47,201 bases of DNA from JACDDK01 sp038198445 (lineage in GTDB: Bacteria; Actinomycetota; Rubrobacteria; Rubrobacterales; Rubrobacteraceae). The DNA is taken from NCBI GenBank assembly GCA_038198445.1, contig JBBPZZ010000115.1, positions 1 to 47,201 on the forward strand, given 5' to 3'. Within the stretch, counting starts at the first letter, position 1. Each line of letters opens with the position of its first letter. The position numbers and the translations under genes are program-made. Below the pieces are notes generated by a model. The model made no database searches, was not told where the DNA came from, and saw nothing but the letters and a program-made list of their open reading frames with translations. This document shows, piece by piece, positions 34,340-43,817 of the stretch.

Positions 34340-36409
34340 TTAGCGGGGATATGAGTCCTTGACCCCGCCGTCCACGTTCAAGATGTTGCCGGTGCTCTTC
34401 GCCGAACGCGCCTCCGAGGCCAGGAAGAGCGCGGCCTCCGCGATGTCTTCGGGATATACATTCCGCTTGAGCGTGTTGCGCTGGCGGTAGTGTTCTTCGA
34501 GTTCGTCGGGCTCTATGCCGTATGTCTGGGCGCGCTCCGCTCGCCAGGAGGAGTCCCAGATCCTGGACCCCTGCAACACCGCGTCCGGGTTTACAGAGTT
34601 CACCCGTATCCCGTGAGCCCCACCCTCCTCCGCCAGACACCGCGCCAGGTGCAACTCGGCCGCCTTTGCCGATGAGTAGGCCGAGGCATTCTTCCCCGCC
34701 GCCAGGGCGTTCTTCGAAGCCACGAAGATTACGTTGCCCCCCACCCCCTGCTCCTTGAGCATCCCGAATGCTTCTCTGGCGACCAAGAAATATCCCTTGG
34801 CGAGCACGGCGTGGTTCTTGTCCCATTCCGCGACCGAGGTCTCTTCGACGGAAGCGCTAGAGGCGAGCCCGGCGTTCGAGACCACCACGTCCACGCCGCC
34901 GTAGCGCAGGACGGTCTGCCGGAACGCACTGGCTACCGCGTCTTCGTCCGTTACGTCCGTCTGGACCGCGAGGCCCGCGTCATCGAGATCGGAGGCGATC
35001 TGCTCCGCTCCGGAGGCGTCGAGGTCGGCGACGGCCACGTACGCTCCGGCGGAGGCGAAAATGCGGGAGATCGCCCCCCCGATACCGCCCGCTCCGCCGG
35101 TCACGAAGGCCACCTTTCCGGCCAGTTCGCTGGGCGGCGGAGCGAGGGTAAGCTTGTAGAGTTCGAGCGGCCAGTACTCGACGGCGTAGGACTCTTCCTC
35201 GGTCAGGGAGACGAACGTGTCTATGGTCGAGGCTCCGCGCATCACGGCGATTGCGCGGTGGTAGAGGTCGCGGGAGAGGGAGGCTGCTTTCAGGTCCTTG
35301 CCGACGGAGACGAGACCGAGGCCGGAGATCAGGACGACGCGCGGGTTCGGGTCGAACATCTCCTCGTCCCCGATGCCGTTGCGTGAAAAATACGCCGCGT
35401 AATCCTCGCGATAGCGCCGGGCGCCTTCGCGGAGCTTCTCTTTGAGCTCGGCGGCTCCCTCGCTCTCGGGGTCGAACTCGATCCACAGCGGTTTCACCTT
35501 AGTGTGTACCAGATGGTCCGGGCAAGCCGCGCCTACCTGAGAGAGTTCGGCGGAGTCCGCGCCGCATACGAACTCCAGCACGTCCTCCGAAGTGTCTGCC
35601 TGGAGGATCTTGGAGGTCTCGGTGGATACGGCTCCCCGCAATACCGGAAGCGCCGCTGCAAGCAGGCTCTCACGCTCGCCCGGCGTAGTGGACAGCCGCG
35701 GTCCTCCGAAAGGTTCCGTGGCGGCGCGTTCCGCCACGAACTCCGCGGCGCGGTTCACGGCCTCTATCGTGCGGGTGTAGGACTCCTCGCCGGACTCGCC
35801 CCAGGTCACGAGCCCGTGCTTGGCGAGCAGGATGAAACGGGCGTCCGGGTTGTTTCTGACGGCTACGCCTACCTGTTTGGAAAGGGTGAAGCCGGGACGG
35901 ATGTAAGGTATCCAGATCGCCTCTTCCCCGAAGCACTCGCGGGCGAGGTTCTCACCGTTCCGGGCGCAGCAGATCATGTTGATAGAGTCCGGGTGGGTGT
36001 GGTCCACGTGCGGATACGGGACAAAGGCGTGGAGCAGCGTCTCGATGGAGGAACGGGGCATGTTCGGGGCGAGCTGGCAGCGGGAGAGGTATTCGACCAT
36101 CTCCTCGTCGCTCATCTCCTCGCGCTCCATCAGCGGCAGTATCTCCGCGAGCCGCAGGCCGGTGAACCTGTCCGGGGTTATTGTCGCCAGATCGCTCCCC
36201 GAGCCCTTGACCCACAGGACGTCGATCTCCCTGCCCGTGTGATCGCGCTCCCTCGCCTTCACTGAGGTGTTGCCCCCGCCGTAGTTGGCGACGGATCGGT
36301 CGCTCCCGAGGAGGTTCGAGCTATACGCCAGCGTCTGTAGCGGAGAGAGGCCAGCCGCCTTCTCTTGGCTCCATAAGTTCTCGGTTGCTCCCACCAGTTT
36401 CGTATCCAT
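34340..36409 (-). CDS. rhaEW: Bifunctional rhamnulose-1-phosphate aldolase/short-chain dehydrogenase
   Basis: The ~689-residue fusion joins an N-terminal class II aldolase domain (zinc ligands in VDHTHPDSINM; AKHGLVTWG) to a C-terminal SDR domain. The SDR part has Rossmann motif TGGAGGIGG at about 437-446 and the Ser-Tyr-Lys active site in VASKNALAA...AYSSAKAA. The expected steps are rhamnulose-1-P to DHAP plus L-lactaldehyde, then oxidation of the lactaldehyde to lactate. The fusion is known from Bacillus subtilis and other Gram-positives. The start is ATG 36409 or TTG 36415; both share AAAGGA. Confidence 0.92.
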   Translation of the reverse strand: MDTKLVGATENLWSQEKAAGLSPLQTLAYSSNLLGSDRSVANYGGGNTSVKARERDHTGREIDVLWVKGSGSDLATITPDRFTGLRLAEILPLMEREEMSDEEMVEYLSRCQLAPNMPRSSIETLLHAFVPYPHVDHTHPDSINMICCARNGENLARECFGEEAIWIPYIRPGFTLSKQVGVAVRNNPDARFILLAKHGLVTWGESGEESYTRTIEAVNRAAEFVAERAATEPFGGPRLSTTPGERESLLAAALPVLRGAVSTETSKILQADTSEDVLEFVCGADSAELSQVGAACPDHLVHTKVKPLWIEFDPESEGAAELKEKLREGARRYREDYAAYFSRNGIGDEEMFDPNPRVVLISGLGLVSVGKDLKAASLSRDLYHRAIAVMRGASTIDTFVSLTEEESYAVEYWPLELYKLTLAPPPSELAGKVAFVTGGAGGIGGAISRIFASAGAYVAVADLDASGAEQIASDLDDAGLAVQTDVTDEDAVASAFRQTVLRYGGVDVVVSNAGLASSASVEETSVAEWDKNHAVLAKGYFLVAREAFGMLKEQGVGGNVIFVASKNALAAGKNASAYSSAKAAELHLARCLAEEGGAHGIRVNSVNPDAVLQGSRIWDSSWRAERAQTYGIEPDELEEHYRQRNTLKRNVYPEDIAEAALFLASEARSAKSTGNILNVDGGVKDSYPR

Positions 36410-36439
36410 CAGCAATCAGTCCTTTCTAAAATCCGGTCG

Positions 36440-37615
36440 CTAGTTCCAACCCGCCTGCGCGCCTTCCTTGCGCTTCTCCACGACCGTATCCAGATATCCG
36501 CTACTACTGAAATCCGCTATCGGGTCCGCCGACGCGCCGAGGTCTTCTCTGACTCTGGCGCACATGGGACGCACGTCGGTAGCGTAAGCATCCAGGAAGA
36601 TGCGGTGCGCCGCCAGGACGTCTCCGGCGTACCGCGCTTCCTCCAGGGCTGCCAGGTCCACGAGCAGGGCTTTGGCGTAGGCTTCCTGGAGGTTCATTAC
36701 GGAGAGGATCATGGCTTCTATCTTCGGCTCTATGTTGTGCGCCTGATCGATCATGTACTCGATGCGAGTGGTCGGGTCTTCCTCAGCCGCGCGCAGCTCG
36801 ACGTAGATCAAGAACAGCTCGAACGGGTTCGTGGAGCCGACAATGAGATCATCATCGCCATACTTGCGGCCGTTGAAGTGGAATCCGCCGAGCTTCCCTT
36901 CATCCAGCAGCAACGCGACGATGTGCTCGACGTTGACTCCCTGGGCGTGGTGTCCGAGGTCTACCAACACCTCGGCCCGCTCCCCGAGCTTTCGGCACAT
37001 GGTGAGCGCGGTCCCCCAGTCGGAGAGGTCGGTGTGGTAGAAGGCCGGCTCGTAGAACTTGTACTCCAGGAACATTCGCATTTCGTCCGGCATGAACGAG
37101 TACACCTCGGAGAGACACTCGTGCATCCGGCGCCGGCGCTCGATAAAGGAGTCCTGACCGGGGTAGTTAGTCCCGTCGGCGAACCACAGAGAGAGCACGT
37201 TCGAGCCTACCTCCGCGGCGGCTTCGACGCACTCCAGCAGATGATCCGTAGCTTTCCGTCGGATTCCGGAATCCGGGTTGCATACGCTGCCAAGTTTGTA
37301 CTCCTCTTCCTGGAAGAGGTTGGGGTTAACCGCTCCTATCTTTAGTCCGAGAGAGTCAGCGTAATCGTTGAGTTCTCCGTAGTCATCCACCTTATCCCAG
37401 GGGATATGGATGGCGACCGAGGGACAGACGCCGGTGCGGGCGTGTACCTGGGCGGCGTCTTCGAGCTTCTCGAACGGGTCGCGCGGGACTCCGGGTTGCG
37501 GGAATACCTTGAAGCGCGTGCCGGAGTTGCCGTAGCCCCAGGAGGGCGTCTCTATCCTCTGGGAACGCAGATGTTCTTCTATCCGGCTCACGTTCATCCC
37601 GCTCTCCAATGCCAT
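36440..37615 (-). CDS. rhaI: L-rhamnose isomerase
   Basis: This enzyme converts L-rhamnose to L-rhamnulose. The protein of about 391 residues has metal-binding segments LEYKFYEPAFYHTDL, LVDLGHHAQGVNVEH and FHFNGRKYGDDDL. It resembles the Pseudomonas-type RhaI rather than E. coli RhaA. The start is not certain: ATG 37615 touches the GGGAGG site, and the ATG at 37597 (with GGAG 6 nt upstream) and a TTG between them fit better by spacing. Confidence 0.93.
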   Translation of the reverse strand: MALESGMNVSRIEEHLRSQRIETPSWGYGNSGTRFKVFPQPGVPRDPFEKLEDAAQVHARTGVCPSVAIHIPWDKVDDYGELNDYADSLGLKIGAVNPNLFQEEEYKLGSVCNPDSGIRRKATDHLLECVEAAAEVGSNVLSLWFADGTNYPGQDSFIERRRRMHECLSEVYSFMPDEMRMFLEYKFYEPAFYHTDLSDWGTALTMCRKLGERAEVLVDLGHHAQGVNVEHIVALLLDEGKLGGFHFNGRKYGDDDLIVGSTNPFELFLIYVELRAAEEDPTTRIEYMIDQAHNIEPKIEAMILSVMNLQEAYAKALLVDLAALEEARYAGDVLAAHRIFLDAYATDVRPMCARVREDLGASADPIADFSSSGYLDTVVEKRKEGAQAGWN

Positions 37616-37638
37616 CCTCCCTTTTCCGGCGGAGAACC

Positions 37639-37660
37639 GGCGCCCCGTCAATGAGGCGCC
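37639..37660 (-). repeat. Intercistronic hairpin between rhaS and rhaI
   Basis: GGCGCC occurs at 37639-37644 and 37655-37660 and can form a 6-bp stem with a 10-nt loop in the mRNA between the binding-protein and isomerase genes. It may stabilise or partly stop the upstream message so that the binding protein is made in excess, a common pattern in ABC-importer operons. There is no T-run on this strand. Confidence 0.4.
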
Positions 37661-37676
37661 CGTTTTCCTGGTTACG

Positions 37677-38693
37677 TTAGAAGTCGTACTTGTTGATATT
37701 GTCTTTCGTAAACACGAGCGGAGGCCCGAGCAGGACTTCGTGCGGCGAGAGCACCTTGACCTTCCCGAGGCGGCCCGCCTTGAAGGTTCCCGACTTCGGC
37801 ATGTCGCCCTTGACCTGGGCGTTGGCGACATACACCGCCAGGTAACCGAGGTCGATCGGACTCCACAGGACGAACTTCTTGACGACACCCGCCTTCATGT
37901 AGTCTTTCATGTCGTTCGGGGTGGTCAGGCCGGTAACCGCTACCTTGCCCGTGAGACCTTGCTGCTGGATGGCCTCAGCCGCTCCCGGCAGAGCCACGGA
38001 GGTGATGCCGAAGACGCCGGCGGTATCGGGATGGGCCTGGAGGTAGTTTTTGGTCAGGTCGATGCCTTTCTGAAGGTCTTCCTCACCCGGCTGGACAGAG
38101 GCGATGGACATGTCCGGGTACTTCTCCTTCATGCGTTCCTTCATCGCCTTGAGCCAGGCGACTTGGTTCGGGGCGGTCAGCGTCCCGGTAAGGACCATGA
38201 ACTTGCCCTTGCCGCCGGTCTGCTCGGCCATGATGTCCACCAGCTTGTAGCCGATGCTCTCGAACGTCGCCTGGTTGATGAAGACGTCGCGGGCGTCCTT
38301 CGCCACGTCGGCGTCCCACGCGCCGGTCGCGATGCCGGCCTGCTTGGCCTTCTTCATCGCGGGGGCCAGAGCGTTCGGGTCGTTGGCGGCGACCGTTATG
38401 GCGCTGCACTGCTGCTGGGTCCACTGCTCGATCTGCTGGGACTGAAGCGCAGCCTTGGCCTCGGTGGGTCCATCGTAGACGAGTTGGACGCCGAGCTGCT
38501 TCGCGGCTTCCTTCGCTCCCTTCTCGGAGGCGTTGAAATACGGGATACCAACCAGCTTGGGCATCATGCAGATCTTGGTCGGCCCCTTCGACTTGCCGCC
38601 ACTCCCCTGAGACGGGTTCTGGCCGACCCCGCAGGACGCGAGAACCACAGCCAGAGCTACCAGCAGAGCCGCGTAGATCAACCTCGAATTCAT
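37677..38693 (-). CDS. rhaS: Rhamnose ABC transporter substrate-binding lipoprotein
   Basis: The ~338-residue protein has a lipoprotein signal (LIYAALLVALAVVLASC, lipobox LASC) and a periplasmic-binding-protein fold of the sugar type (MMPKLVGIPYFNASEKGAKEA). It binds L-rhamnose outside the membrane and hands it to the permeases. ATG 38693 was chosen; a GTG at 38705 touches the GGAGGA site. The context in a rhamnose operon defines the substrate. Confidence 0.9.
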   Translation of the reverse strand: MNSRLIYAALLVALAVVLASCGVGQNPSQGSGGKSKGPTKICMMPKLVGIPYFNASEKGAKEAAKQLGVQLVYDGPTEAKAALQSQQIEQWTQQQCSAITVAANDPNALAPAMKKAKQAGIATGAWDADVAKDARDVFINQATFESIGYKLVDIMAEQTGGKGKFMVLTGTLTAPNQVAWLKAMKERMKEKYPDMSIASVQPGEEDLQKGIDLTKNYLQAHPDTAGVFGITSVALPGAAEAIQQQGLTGKVAVTGLTTPNDMKDYMKAGVVKKFVLWSPIDLGYLAVYVANAQVKGDMPKSGTFKAGRLGKVKVLSPHEVLLGPPLVFTKDNINKYDF

Positions 38694-38763
38694 CTTACCG
38701 ATCACTCCTCCACTCCTTTACTCAACGCTATCTCCACTACATCTCTCCTTTCTCAGACACGGT

Positions 38764-39720
38764 TTACTCCTCCCTTCGGCGGAAGAACTCATTCAGGAAC
38801 ACGGCCACGAGAAGCAAGACGCCCAGCACGAAGAGTTGCCAGGTGCTCGGGACGCCTGCCAACAACAGGCCGTTACGCAATGTGGCAATGATGATGACGC
38901 CGAGCACGGTACCGCCGATGGTCCCGGACCCGCCGTAGATGCTCGCGCCGCCGAGGACGACGGCGGAGATCACGTCGAGTTCCAGCCCGAGCCCGGTATC
39001 ACCCCGCGCCGTGGAGACCCGCGAGGTGTAGATGACGGAGGCTATGGCAACCAGAAGTCCTATGCCGGAGTACAGAGCGATCTTTACCTTGCGGACCGGC
39101 ACGCCCGAGAACCGCGCAGCCTCCTCGTTGTTACCGATGGCATAGACGTAGCGGCCGAAACGGGTGCGCGAAAGAATGATCCAAACCACCGCCACCGCCA
39201 CCACGAAGATGAAGAGCTGCCCCGGAATCGGTCCCACATACGCCTGCCCGAAGTAGGCGAACCACTCCGGGAAGTTCGAGATCGCCTCGGCGTTCGACAG
39301 TCCATAAGCCATGCCCTGAAAGAGCGCGAAAGTCCCAAGCGTCACGACCAGAGGGTGAAGGTCCAGGAACGTGATGAAGACGCTGTTAAAGAACCCGGCC
39401 GCCACGCCAACCACCAGGCCAAAGAGAATCGCCAAGGGCAGAGGCAAACCGCCCGCGAACGAGAACCCAATCGCGACAGAGACGAGGCCCAGGTTCGACC
39501 CGACCGAGAGGTCTATGCCGCCGGTGATGATAATGAGGGTCATGCCGAGCGCCATCAGACCGACCTCGACGAAGTACCGCGAAGTGTTGAGTAGGTTGCC
39601 CACGGTAAAGAATAGCGGGGAGAGCAGGCCCATCGCGATCATCAGGACGATGAGCACCCCGAGCAGCACCACTTCGCGCGAGAACTTCAGACGCCGGAAG
39701 ACCGCCGTGGCCGCGCTCAT
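38764..39720 (-). CDS. rhaQ: Rhamnose ABC transporter permease
   Basis: The 318-residue membrane protein has about nine or ten hydrophobic segments and the sugar-permease motif ITGGIDLSVGSNLGLVSV. It is the second of two permeases. ATG 39720 overlaps the preceding permease stop (ATGA). The 70 bp to rhaS includes only its ribosome site. Confidence 0.9.
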   Translation of the reverse strand: MSAATAVFRRLKFSREVVLLGVLIVLMIAMGLLSPLFFTVGNLLNTSRYFVEVGLMALGMTLIIITGGIDLSVGSNLGLVSVAIGFSFAGGLPLPLAILFGLVVGVAAGFFNSVFITFLDLHPLVVTLGTFALFQGMAYGLSNAEAISNFPEWFAYFGQAYVGPIPGQLFIFVVAVAVVWIILSRTRFGRYVYAIGNNEEAARFSGVPVRKVKIALYSGIGLLVAIASVIYTSRVSTARGDTGLGLELDVISAVVLGGASIYGGSGTIGGTVLGVIIIATLRNGLLLAGVPSTWQLFVLGVLLLVAVFLNEFFRRREE

Positions 39721-40718
39721 GCCTTGTCTCCAAGTAGACGGCGGCGCAGGATGTCGGTCGAGACGGCGAGCAGGATCAGGGCTCCCAGGACTGCCTGCTG
39801 CCAGATGCCCGGCACCCCGAGCAGCACCAGGCCGTTGAGGATCACACCTATCAGCACCGCTCCCGTAAGCGCGGCCAGCGAAGATCCCCGCCCACCCGAG
39901 ATGCTCGTCCCTCCTATGACCACGGCGGCGACTACCTGCAACTCCAAACCGGTCCCGGTGTTGGTCTGTACGGAGCCCGCGCGCCCCATGTAGATGACGG
40001 AGGCGACGCCGACGAAGACACCGACCAGCACGAAGGCCAAGAAGCGGACGCGGTCGATGGGCAGTCCAGCGAAGCGGGCCGCGCGCCGGTTGCCACCGAC
40101 GGCGAATACGTTGCGGCCCCAGGTCGAGTGGCGGCTGACCAGTTCCATCACCAGGAAGAGGATCAAGAGGATTATCATGGGGAAGCTAATTCCCAGTACA
40201 GAGCCGGTCCCCAGGACGCGGGTCTCTGGGGGGATGCCGGTGATCCAGCTCCCTCCCGTGACCAGCAGGATCACACCGCGCAACGCGTAGAGCATCCCGA
40301 GCGTAACGATGATGGACGGTATACGCCCCACCGTAACCAGCAGCCCGTTGATAGCGCCGACCAAAGCACCCACGGCGATACCGGCCAGCAGCGGTAGCGC
40401 CAGCCCTCCGAAGCTGGTAGCCACCGCGCCCGCACCCACCGCGCAGAGGCCCAGCATCGAGCCCGTGGAGATGTCTATCTCTCCCGTCAGGATCACCTGG
40501 TTCACCGCCAGCGCGATGATCCCGAGTACCGATACAGAAGTCAGGATCGACTCCAGGTTCGAGACGTTCAAGAACTTATCGCTGCTCACCGAGAAGACTA
40601 TTAACAAGGCAGCGAGAAATGCCAGAGCGGGAGCCTCCGGGCGTATAAGGAAACGCCGGATCGACGTTCCGTCCGCGTCTGCACGTTCCACCGGAGTCGG
40701 AGCCTGAACCTCACTCAT
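39717..40718 (-). CDS. rhaP: Rhamnose ABC transporter permease
   Basis: This homologous permease of 333 residues has LTGEIDISTGSMLGLCAVGAGAV and several membrane helices. ATG 40718 has AGGAGG 6 nt upstream and overlaps the ATPase stop by 8 bp; a GTG at 40721 is the alternative. Pairing with rhaQ forms the heterodimeric channel. Confidence 0.9.
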   Translation of the reverse strand: MSEVQAPTPVERADADGTSIRRFLIRPEAPALAFLAALLIVFSVSSDKFLNVSNLESILTSVSVLGIIALAVNQVILTGEIDISTGSMLGLCAVGAGAVATSFGGLALPLLAGIAVGALVGAINGLLVTVGRIPSIIVTLGMLYALRGVILLVTGGSWITGIPPETRVLGTGSVLGISFPMIILLILFLVMELVSRHSTWGRNVFAVGGNRRAARFAGLPIDRVRFLAFVLVGVFVGVASVIYMGRAGSVQTNTGTGLELQVVAAVVIGGTSISGGRGSSLAALTGAVLIGVILNGLVLLGVPGIWQQAVLGALILLAVSTDILRRRLLGDKA

Positions 40719-42315
40719 CACCGGCCTCCTCTCTTCCGTTACCGCCGGGAGCGGCCCATTCTCTGCCTCCGGTGGCCGCAGTCATGACCCTCTCCTGGGT
40801 GGCCCCGTCCCGCTCGAACTCGCCGCTGACGTGACCCTCGCGCATGACCACGATGCGGTCGGACATCGAGAGGACTTCCTCCAACTCGGACGATATGAGC
40901 AAGATGGCCTTACCCTCCTTCGCCAGAGTGTCTATGAGACGGTAGATCTCCGACTTCGCCCCCACGTCTATGCCGCGAGTCGGCTCGTCGAGCAACAGGA
41001 TCGATGGTTCGCGCGCCAGAGATTTGGCTACGACTACCTTCTGCTGGTTGCCGCCGGAGAGCCTGCCCACGGGGTCCGTAATCTTCGCTCCCCGGATAGA
41101 GAGTTCTTTGGCGAACTTATCCGCCGTCTGACGCTCCGAGTGCGGCACGAAACCGAGGCGGGAGATCCTGTCCAGGATGCTCAGGGTGATATTGTTCTTT
41201 ATGGAGAACGGCAGGATCAACCCCTGGGAGCGCCGCTCCTCCGGCACGTAGAAGATTCCCCGCTCCATGGCCGCCTGGGGCGTCCGTATCTTGACCGCCT
41301 CCCCGTCCACGAGGACCTCACCGGACTCGGGGCGCCGGATCCCGAAGATGGACTGCGCAAGCTCGGTGCGACCGGCCCCGACGAGCCCGGCCAGGCCAAC
41401 GATCTCACCGCGCTTCACGACCAGGTCCACATCATTGAACTCACCGGCGCGAGTAAGCCCCCGGACCTCCAGAGCGACCTCTCCGGGGGTGCTCGTGGTG
41501 CGGGTAAATAGCTCGTTGAGGGGACGGCCAACCATGAGGCGCACGAGTTCTTCGGCGTCGAGTTCGGAGGCGGGTGAGGTGGTGATGTGGCGGCCGTCCC
41601 GCAGCACGGTGATCCGGTCGGATATCTGGAAGATCTCCTCTAAGCGGTGCGAGATGTACACGACGCCGACTCCGTGAGAGGTCAGGTCCGAGATGATGCG
41701 GAAGAGTTGCCGGGCTTCGCGGTCCGTCAGGGCCGAGGTCGGCTCGTCCATCAGGACGGCCCTAGCCTCGCCCACGAGAGCCCGCGCGATGGCGACGATC
41801 TGCTGGTTAGCTGTGGAGAGATGCTTGACCGCAGAGGTGACGTTCAACTCGACGCCGAGCGCGGCGAGACGCTCGCGCGCCTCTGCCCGCATGGAGTCCC
41901 AGTCGAGGCCGCCCCAGCGGGTGCGCGGCCTCTTGCGGCCCACGAACAGGTTCTCGGCCACCGAAAGTTCCGGGAAGAGGTCCAACTCCTGAGGGATCAT
42001 GGCGATCCCCGCCGCCTCCGCGTCGCGCGGCGAGGAGAACTCGACTACCTCTCCACCGACCGCCACCGTACCCTCATCCGGCGCGTAGAGCCCATCTACC
42101 ACTTTCATGAGCGTGCTCTTCCCGGCGCCGTTTTCTCCTACCAGAGCGTGCACTTCGCCGGGCAGCAAATCGAAGCTCACGTCCCGCACGGCGACCACAC
42201 CGCCGAACCGCTTGGTGACGCCTTCGAGCTGGAAGACGGGCGTAGCCTCAGTGCTCGCCGCCGTACCACTGGTGTTCGTAGGTTGCTCCATGCCGCGACC
42301 AGGCTCCTTTCCCAT
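40711..42315 (-). CDS. rhaT: Rhamnose ABC transporter ATP-binding protein
   Basis: The 534-residue ATPase has two tandem ABC domains, the sugar (CUT2) importer type. The first has Walker A GENGAGKS at about 60-67. The second has a degenerate Walker A (GLVGAGRTEL) but signature LSGGNQQKVVVAKSLA and Walker B ILLLDEPTRGIDVG. ATG 42315 with GGAG 8 nt upstream is the start; the longer frame to 42696 shadows rhaB. Confidence 0.92.
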   Translation of the reverse strand: MGKEPGRGMEQPTNTSGTAASTEATPVFQLEGVTKRFGGVVAVRDVSFDLLPGEVHALVGENGAGKSTLMKVVDGLYAPDEGTVAVGGEVVEFSSPRDAEAAGIAMIPQELDLFPELSVAENLFVGRKRPRTRWGGLDWDSMRAEARERLAALGVELNVTSAVKHLSTANQQIVAIARALVGEARAVLMDEPTSALTDREARQLFRIISDLTSHGVGVVYISHRLEEIFQISDRITVLRDGRHITTSPASELDAEELVRLMVGRPLNELFTRTTSTPGEVALEVRGLTRAGEFNDVDLVVKRGEIVGLAGLVGAGRTELAQSIFGIRRPESGEVLVDGEAVKIRTPQAAMERGIFYVPEERRSQGLILPFSIKNNITLSILDRISRLGFVPHSERQTADKFAKELSIRGAKITDPVGRLSGGNQQKVVVAKSLAREPSILLLDEPTRGIDVGAKSEIYRLIDTLAKEGKAILLISSELEEVLSMSDRIVVMREGHVSGEFERDGATQERVMTAATGGREWAAPGGNGREEAGDE

Positions 42316-42320
42316 CTCAC

Positions 42321-43817
42321 TCACTCCGCCACAGCGCCTTCCAGGGGAGAATCGACCAGCTCCGAGAACCTCCCGAAAGCCTCGTCCCAAGCGTCCGCAC
42401 TGCCCTCCGGAAGGTAGGTCTGGACCTCGACGGAGGCGCGCACGACGCTCCGTATCTCCTCTAGCGAACTCACGTAGCCCCGCCCAAACGCCTGCACCAT
42501 GAGATTCCCCAGAGCCGTCGCCTCCACCGGCCCCGCCACTACCGGGCGGCGCGTGGCCCCGGCGGTGAGCCTGCACAGAAGCGCGTTCTGCGCCCCGCCG
42601 CCCACTACGTGTACCGTCCCGGCGCGCTGTCCGCTTACTTCCTCGGCCCGCTCCAGGACCCACCGGTACTTGAGCGCCAGGCTCTCGAAGATGCACCGCG
42701 CCACCGCACCCGGTTCCTCAACAGGGGTCTGTCCCGTCTTCACGCAGAACTCGCGGATGCGCGCGGGCATATCTCCTGGAGCCAGGAAACTGCTGTGATC
42801 TGGATCTATCAGAGCCTCGAAGGGCGGCGCACTCTCGGCCATATGCGCCAACTCTTCGTAAGAGTAGTCGCGGCCTTGCCTGGCCCACGTCCTCCGGGAC
42901 TCCTGCAAGAGCCACAACCCCATCACGTTCCTGAGCAGGCGAATCGTCCCGCCGAACCCGCCCTCGTTGGTGAAGTTGCGACGCAGCCCGTCTTCCGTGG
43001 CGAAGGGCCGGGTAGTTTCGACCCCGACCAGCGACCACGTGCCGCTGGAGATGTAAGCGAACGGTCCGTCAGCCGGGACCGCCACGACGGCGGAAGCCGT
43101 ATCGTGCGTCGCAGCCGCAGTCACCGGCAGGCGTCCGGCTCCTGTTTCATCGGCTATCTCGGGGAGCAGAGCGCCGAGTTGCGTACCGGACGGCAGTATC
43201 TCCGGGAAGATGCGCTCGGGGATGTTCATACGGCGCATCAACGTCGAAGCCCAACCCCCGGCGTCCAGATCGTAGAGCTGGGTGGTGGTGGCGACGGTGT
43301 ACTCGGACGCCTTCTCTCCGGTGAGCCAGTAGCTGATGAGGTCAGGAATCATTAACAGGGTCTCCGCGGCTTCGAGTAACGGCGAGTCTTCCATCGCAAG
43401 GATCTGGTAGAGGGTGTTGAACGACAGGAACTGGACGCCGGTCGTCCGGTATATGTCCTCTCTGGAGACCCGGCCGAAGGCTCGCTCCATCACGCCTTCC
43501 GTGCGGGAGTCGCGGTAGTGATAGGGGTTCGATACGAGAGCGCCATCACTGTCCAGTAGCGCGAAGTCCACGCCCCACGTATCCACCCCGATGCTCTCCA
43601 GGTTTCGGCTCTCCCGAGCGGCTTTAGCGAGCCCCTGCTTTACCTCGTGCATTATCCTGAGCGCGTCCCAGTGCAGGCTACCGACCACCTGCACCGGCTC
43701 GTTCGGAAAACGGTGGACTTCGCTGAGGGAGATCCCTGCACCATCGAAGCTTCCCAGGAACGCGCGGCCGCTCGACGCCCCGAGGTCTACAGCCAGGAAG
43801 TCCGCACTCGCGTTCAT
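42321..43817 (-). CDS. rhaB: Rhamnulokinase
   Basis: RhaB phosphorylates L-rhamnulose at O1. The 498-residue FGGY protein has DFLAVDLGASSGRAFLG (phosphate-1), WGVDFALLDSDG, ATHDTASAVVAVP and the GGGAQNALLCRLTA ATP motif. ATG 43817 has GGTGGAG upstream and overlaps the previous stop as ATGA. It ends 5 bp before rhaT. Confidence 0.94.
   Translation of the reverse strand: MNASADFLAVDLGASSGRAFLGSFDGAGISLSEVHRFPNEPVQVVGSLHWDALRIMHEVKQGLAKAARESRNLESIGVDTWGVDFALLDSDGALVSNPYHYRDSRTEGVMERAFGRVSREDIYRTTGVQFLSFNTLYQILAMEDSPLLEAAETLLMIPDLISYWLTGEKASEYTVATTTQLYDLDAGGWASTLMRRMNIPERIFPEILPSGTQLGALLPEIADETGAGRLPVTAAATHDTASAVVAVPADGPFAYISSGTWSLVGVETTRPFATEDGLRRNFTNEGGFGGTIRLLRNVMGLWLLQESRRTWARQGRDYSYEELAHMAESAPPFEALIDPDHSSFLAPGDMPARIREFCVKTGQTPVEEPGAVARCIFESLALKYRWVLERAEEVSGQRAGTVHVVGGGAQNALLCRLTAGATRRPVVAGPVEATALGNLMVQAFGRGYVSSLEEIRSVVRASVEVQTYLPEGSADAWDEAFGRFSELVDSPLEGAVAE

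Noticed and set aside
34323..34826. Long N-terminal extension of the class II aldolase frame
   Set aside because: It only shadows the aldolase/dehydrogenase gene; the TTG at 34322 has its own ribosome site.
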